NCBI GenBank assembly: GCA_964608735.1
Contig: CAZSPL010000029.1
Span: 1-25,477 of the forward strand
DNA: 25,477 nt
Direction: 5' to 3'
Source of the DNA: CAZSPL01 sp964608735
GTDB taxonomy: Bacteria; JAJVIF01; JAPKYR01; CAZSPL01
Shown here piece after piece: positions 24,253 to 25,477 of this stretch. The notes beneath the pieces were generated by a model. The model made no database searches. It worked only from the letters and a program-made list of their open reading frames with translations, and had not been told where the DNA came from. The position numbers and the translations under genes were made by a program. Numbering within the stretch: the stretch's first letter is position 1; every line of letters begins with the position of its first letter.

Positions 24253-25477
24253 TTAGTCAATAGGATTCAACACGACCCTGAAGCCGACGAATGTCCAGCG
24301 GTATCTCCGCGGCCATGTATCGCGGTACGGCATCCTCGACGCGTAGTCCGCGTCGCACGGCGCGCTTATCAGCCAAGAATAGCCGCGCTGCATCGCGTAA
24401 TTCCCGCCCGATGGCGGCGTCAGGTCGCCCGACGCGTATTTCTCATAAAGGCCGTAGCTCCATCCATCGTCCATCCATTCGAAGACGTTCCCATGCAAAT
24501 CGGCAACCCCGAACAGGCTGTCGCTCGCGGGATAACTGCCGACTTCGATAGGCGGATACCCGGAGAAATACGCGCCCGGATTGTAGGTGTCGCCGTATGT
24601 GTAAAGCCTGCCGTCGGTACCCCTGCCCGCCTTCTCCCATTCGGCCTCATGCGGAAGCCTCGCGCCGAACCATTTCGCGAACGCATATGCCTCATACTGA
24701 CTCACGCCCGCGACCGGATAATCGGGATAGTCTTCGCCTATCGGAAGAGCCCCTTCATTCCAGCCCTTTGGCGCGGTTATTTCATTGGTATTCTTCCAGT
24801 TCCATCCCGAGCCCGACCAGTATGATTCCTCATCATACCCGCCTGCCGCTATGAACTGGGTATATTGCTCGTTCGTTATCTCGTAACGGCCCATATAGAA
24901 ATCATTCGTGCGATTTATGTGTACCGGCGTCTCCTCGTTCAAATCGCATATCGGGTCGTAATACGGGTCATTGAGCGGATCGCTTCCCATTATGAAATCC
25001 CCTGCCGGGACAAAGCAGAGCGGCATCGGGCCGTTTATTGCGAGCGCGATCTTCGACGATATCGGGAAATTGTGATATTCGACAAGCCCCTGCGATACCG
25101 CGATGTCCTTATATGAAAACATACGCACTCCGACCCTGCCGTTTGGCGTATCGAGCTTGTCTACATCAACGGTTACATATAACTCCGTCTGGGCTCCAAG
25201 ATCGAGCGATAATCCATCGAACTTCGCGCACCCGGAATTTTCATCGAACACCTCCGGCCCGGAGATCAGTTCGTCGAGTCCCGGACCGTATACAAGGTCG
25301 CCGTTATCGAGCCACAGTTTCGCCGAGGATAACGCGTAGTGCGACTGGCCGGTACGGTAAATCCTAAGCTCGTTCAACTGCGAGCTTATCCCGCCGCCGT
25401 TCAGAAGCCTCAGGCGCAACGCCGGTATCGTCATGGTGTCTGCATAGATGATTGTCGGCATCAGGTTGTAGCCGTAT
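24253..25477 (-). CDS. Secreted-type protein with C-terminal FGE-sulfatase-like fold (5' part outside window)
   Basis: The frame is open to the window edge, so the N-terminus is missing. About 145 visible N-terminal residues form a beta-rich domain (KLWLDNGDLVYG, LDLGAQTELYVTVDVD) resembling stalk-type modules that often occur in repeats. From about residue 150 of the visible ATG-started part comes an FGE-sulfatase/SUMF1-type domain: FVPAGDFIMGS, FYMGRYEITNEQY, YPVAGVSQYEAYAFAKWFGARLPHEAEWEKAGRG, GNVFEWMDDGW and a final VGFRVV. The paired catalytic cysteines of true formylglycine-generating enzymes are not both present: RGYSWLISAPC has Ile at the first Cys position. It is therefore more likely a binding or structural FGE-fold protein. 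No sulfatase is nearby. It is probably co-transcribed with the 1004-residue lipoprotein gene 50 nt downstream. Confidence 0.85.
   Translation of the reverse strand, partial: YGYNLMPTIIYADTMTIPALRLRLLNGGGISSQLNELRIYRTGQSHYALSSAKLWLDNGDLVYGPGLDELISGPEVFDENSGCAKFDGLSLDLGAQTELYVTVDVDKLDTPNGRVGVRMFSYKDIAVSQGLVEYHNFPISSKIALAINGPMPLCFVPAGDFIMGSDPLNDPYYDPICDLNEETPVHINRTNDFYMGRYEITNEQYTQFIAAGGYDEESYWSGSGWNWKNTNEITAPKGWNEGALPIGEDYPDYPVAGVSQYEAYAFAKWFGARLPHEAEWEKAGRGTDGRLYTYGDTYNPGAYFSGYPPIEVGSYPASDSLFGVADLHGNVFEWMDDGWSYGLYEKYASGDLTPPSGGNYAMQRGYSWLISAPCDADYASRMPYRDTWPRRYRWTFVGFRVVLNPID

Noticed and set aside
24253..24735. True formylglycine-generating enzyme
   Set aside because: The paired active-site cysteines are not both present, and no sulfatase is encoded nearby. 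Only the fold is supported.

Overview
The window looks like one contig of a draft bacterial genome, probably an assembly from an uncultured Gram-negative (diderm) organism. It contains a run of exactly ten Ns, which looks like a scaffold join. Outer-membrane-style lipoproteins (Cys followed by Ser) and a type IV pilin-like protein fit a diderm envelope. The repertoire (several DUF2723 membrane proteins, FG-GAP-type propeller lipoproteins, a large pilin-like protein, an FGE-fold secreted protein) resembles poorly cultivated phyla, but I cannot name the lineage from sequence alone. Coding density is high, base composition is moderately GC-rich by eye, and no non-coding stretch exceeds 300 bases. 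I saw no tRNA, rRNA, CRISPR array, insertion sequence or phage gene.

Layout. (1) 1-2602, minus strand: a conserved housekeeping block rplU-rpmA-obg-nadD-yqeK (yqeK cut by the window edge), driven by a strong sigma70-like promoter at 2574-2602, with a terminator-like hairpin between rpmA and obg. (2) 2624-15948, minus strand: a seven-gene co-directional run. It starts with a zinc-ribbon/TPR/single-TM protein interrupted by the N gap, then a secreted PDZ protein, three large DUF2723 (TMEM260-like, GT-C fold) membrane proteins with C-terminal TPRs, a GalE-type sugar-nucleotide epimerase, and a fourth, smaller and more divergent GT-C membrane protein. Start/stop overlaps of 4 and 8 bp, short gaps and a common direction suggest one envelope glycosylation or glycan-assembly unit. 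(3) 16133-16879, plus strand: an unrecognised exported protein, ending at a hairpin terminator shared with the converging gene. (4) 16948-25477: two paralogous propeller lipoproteins (minus) flank a plus-strand pilin-like gene and a minus-strand STAS protein. The second lipoprotein lies 50 bp downstream of an FGE-fold secreted protein that runs off the window end.

How the parts may fit together (inference): the epimerase would supply an activated sugar, the polytopic GT-C proteins would transfer sugar from a lipid carrier at the outer face of the membrane, and the TPR and PDZ parts would recruit substrates or partners. The Fn3-bearing lipoproteins and the pilin-like protein are plausible surface acceptors, because the animal DUF2723 relative TMEM260 O-mannosylates Ig-like (IPT) beta-sandwich domains. 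The most unusual points are the tandem array of four GT-C paralogues, one with an insertion of about 145 residues; the uncharacterised N-terminal domain shared by the two lipoproteins; and a CCGGGT element placed identically upstream of three candidate -10 boxes.
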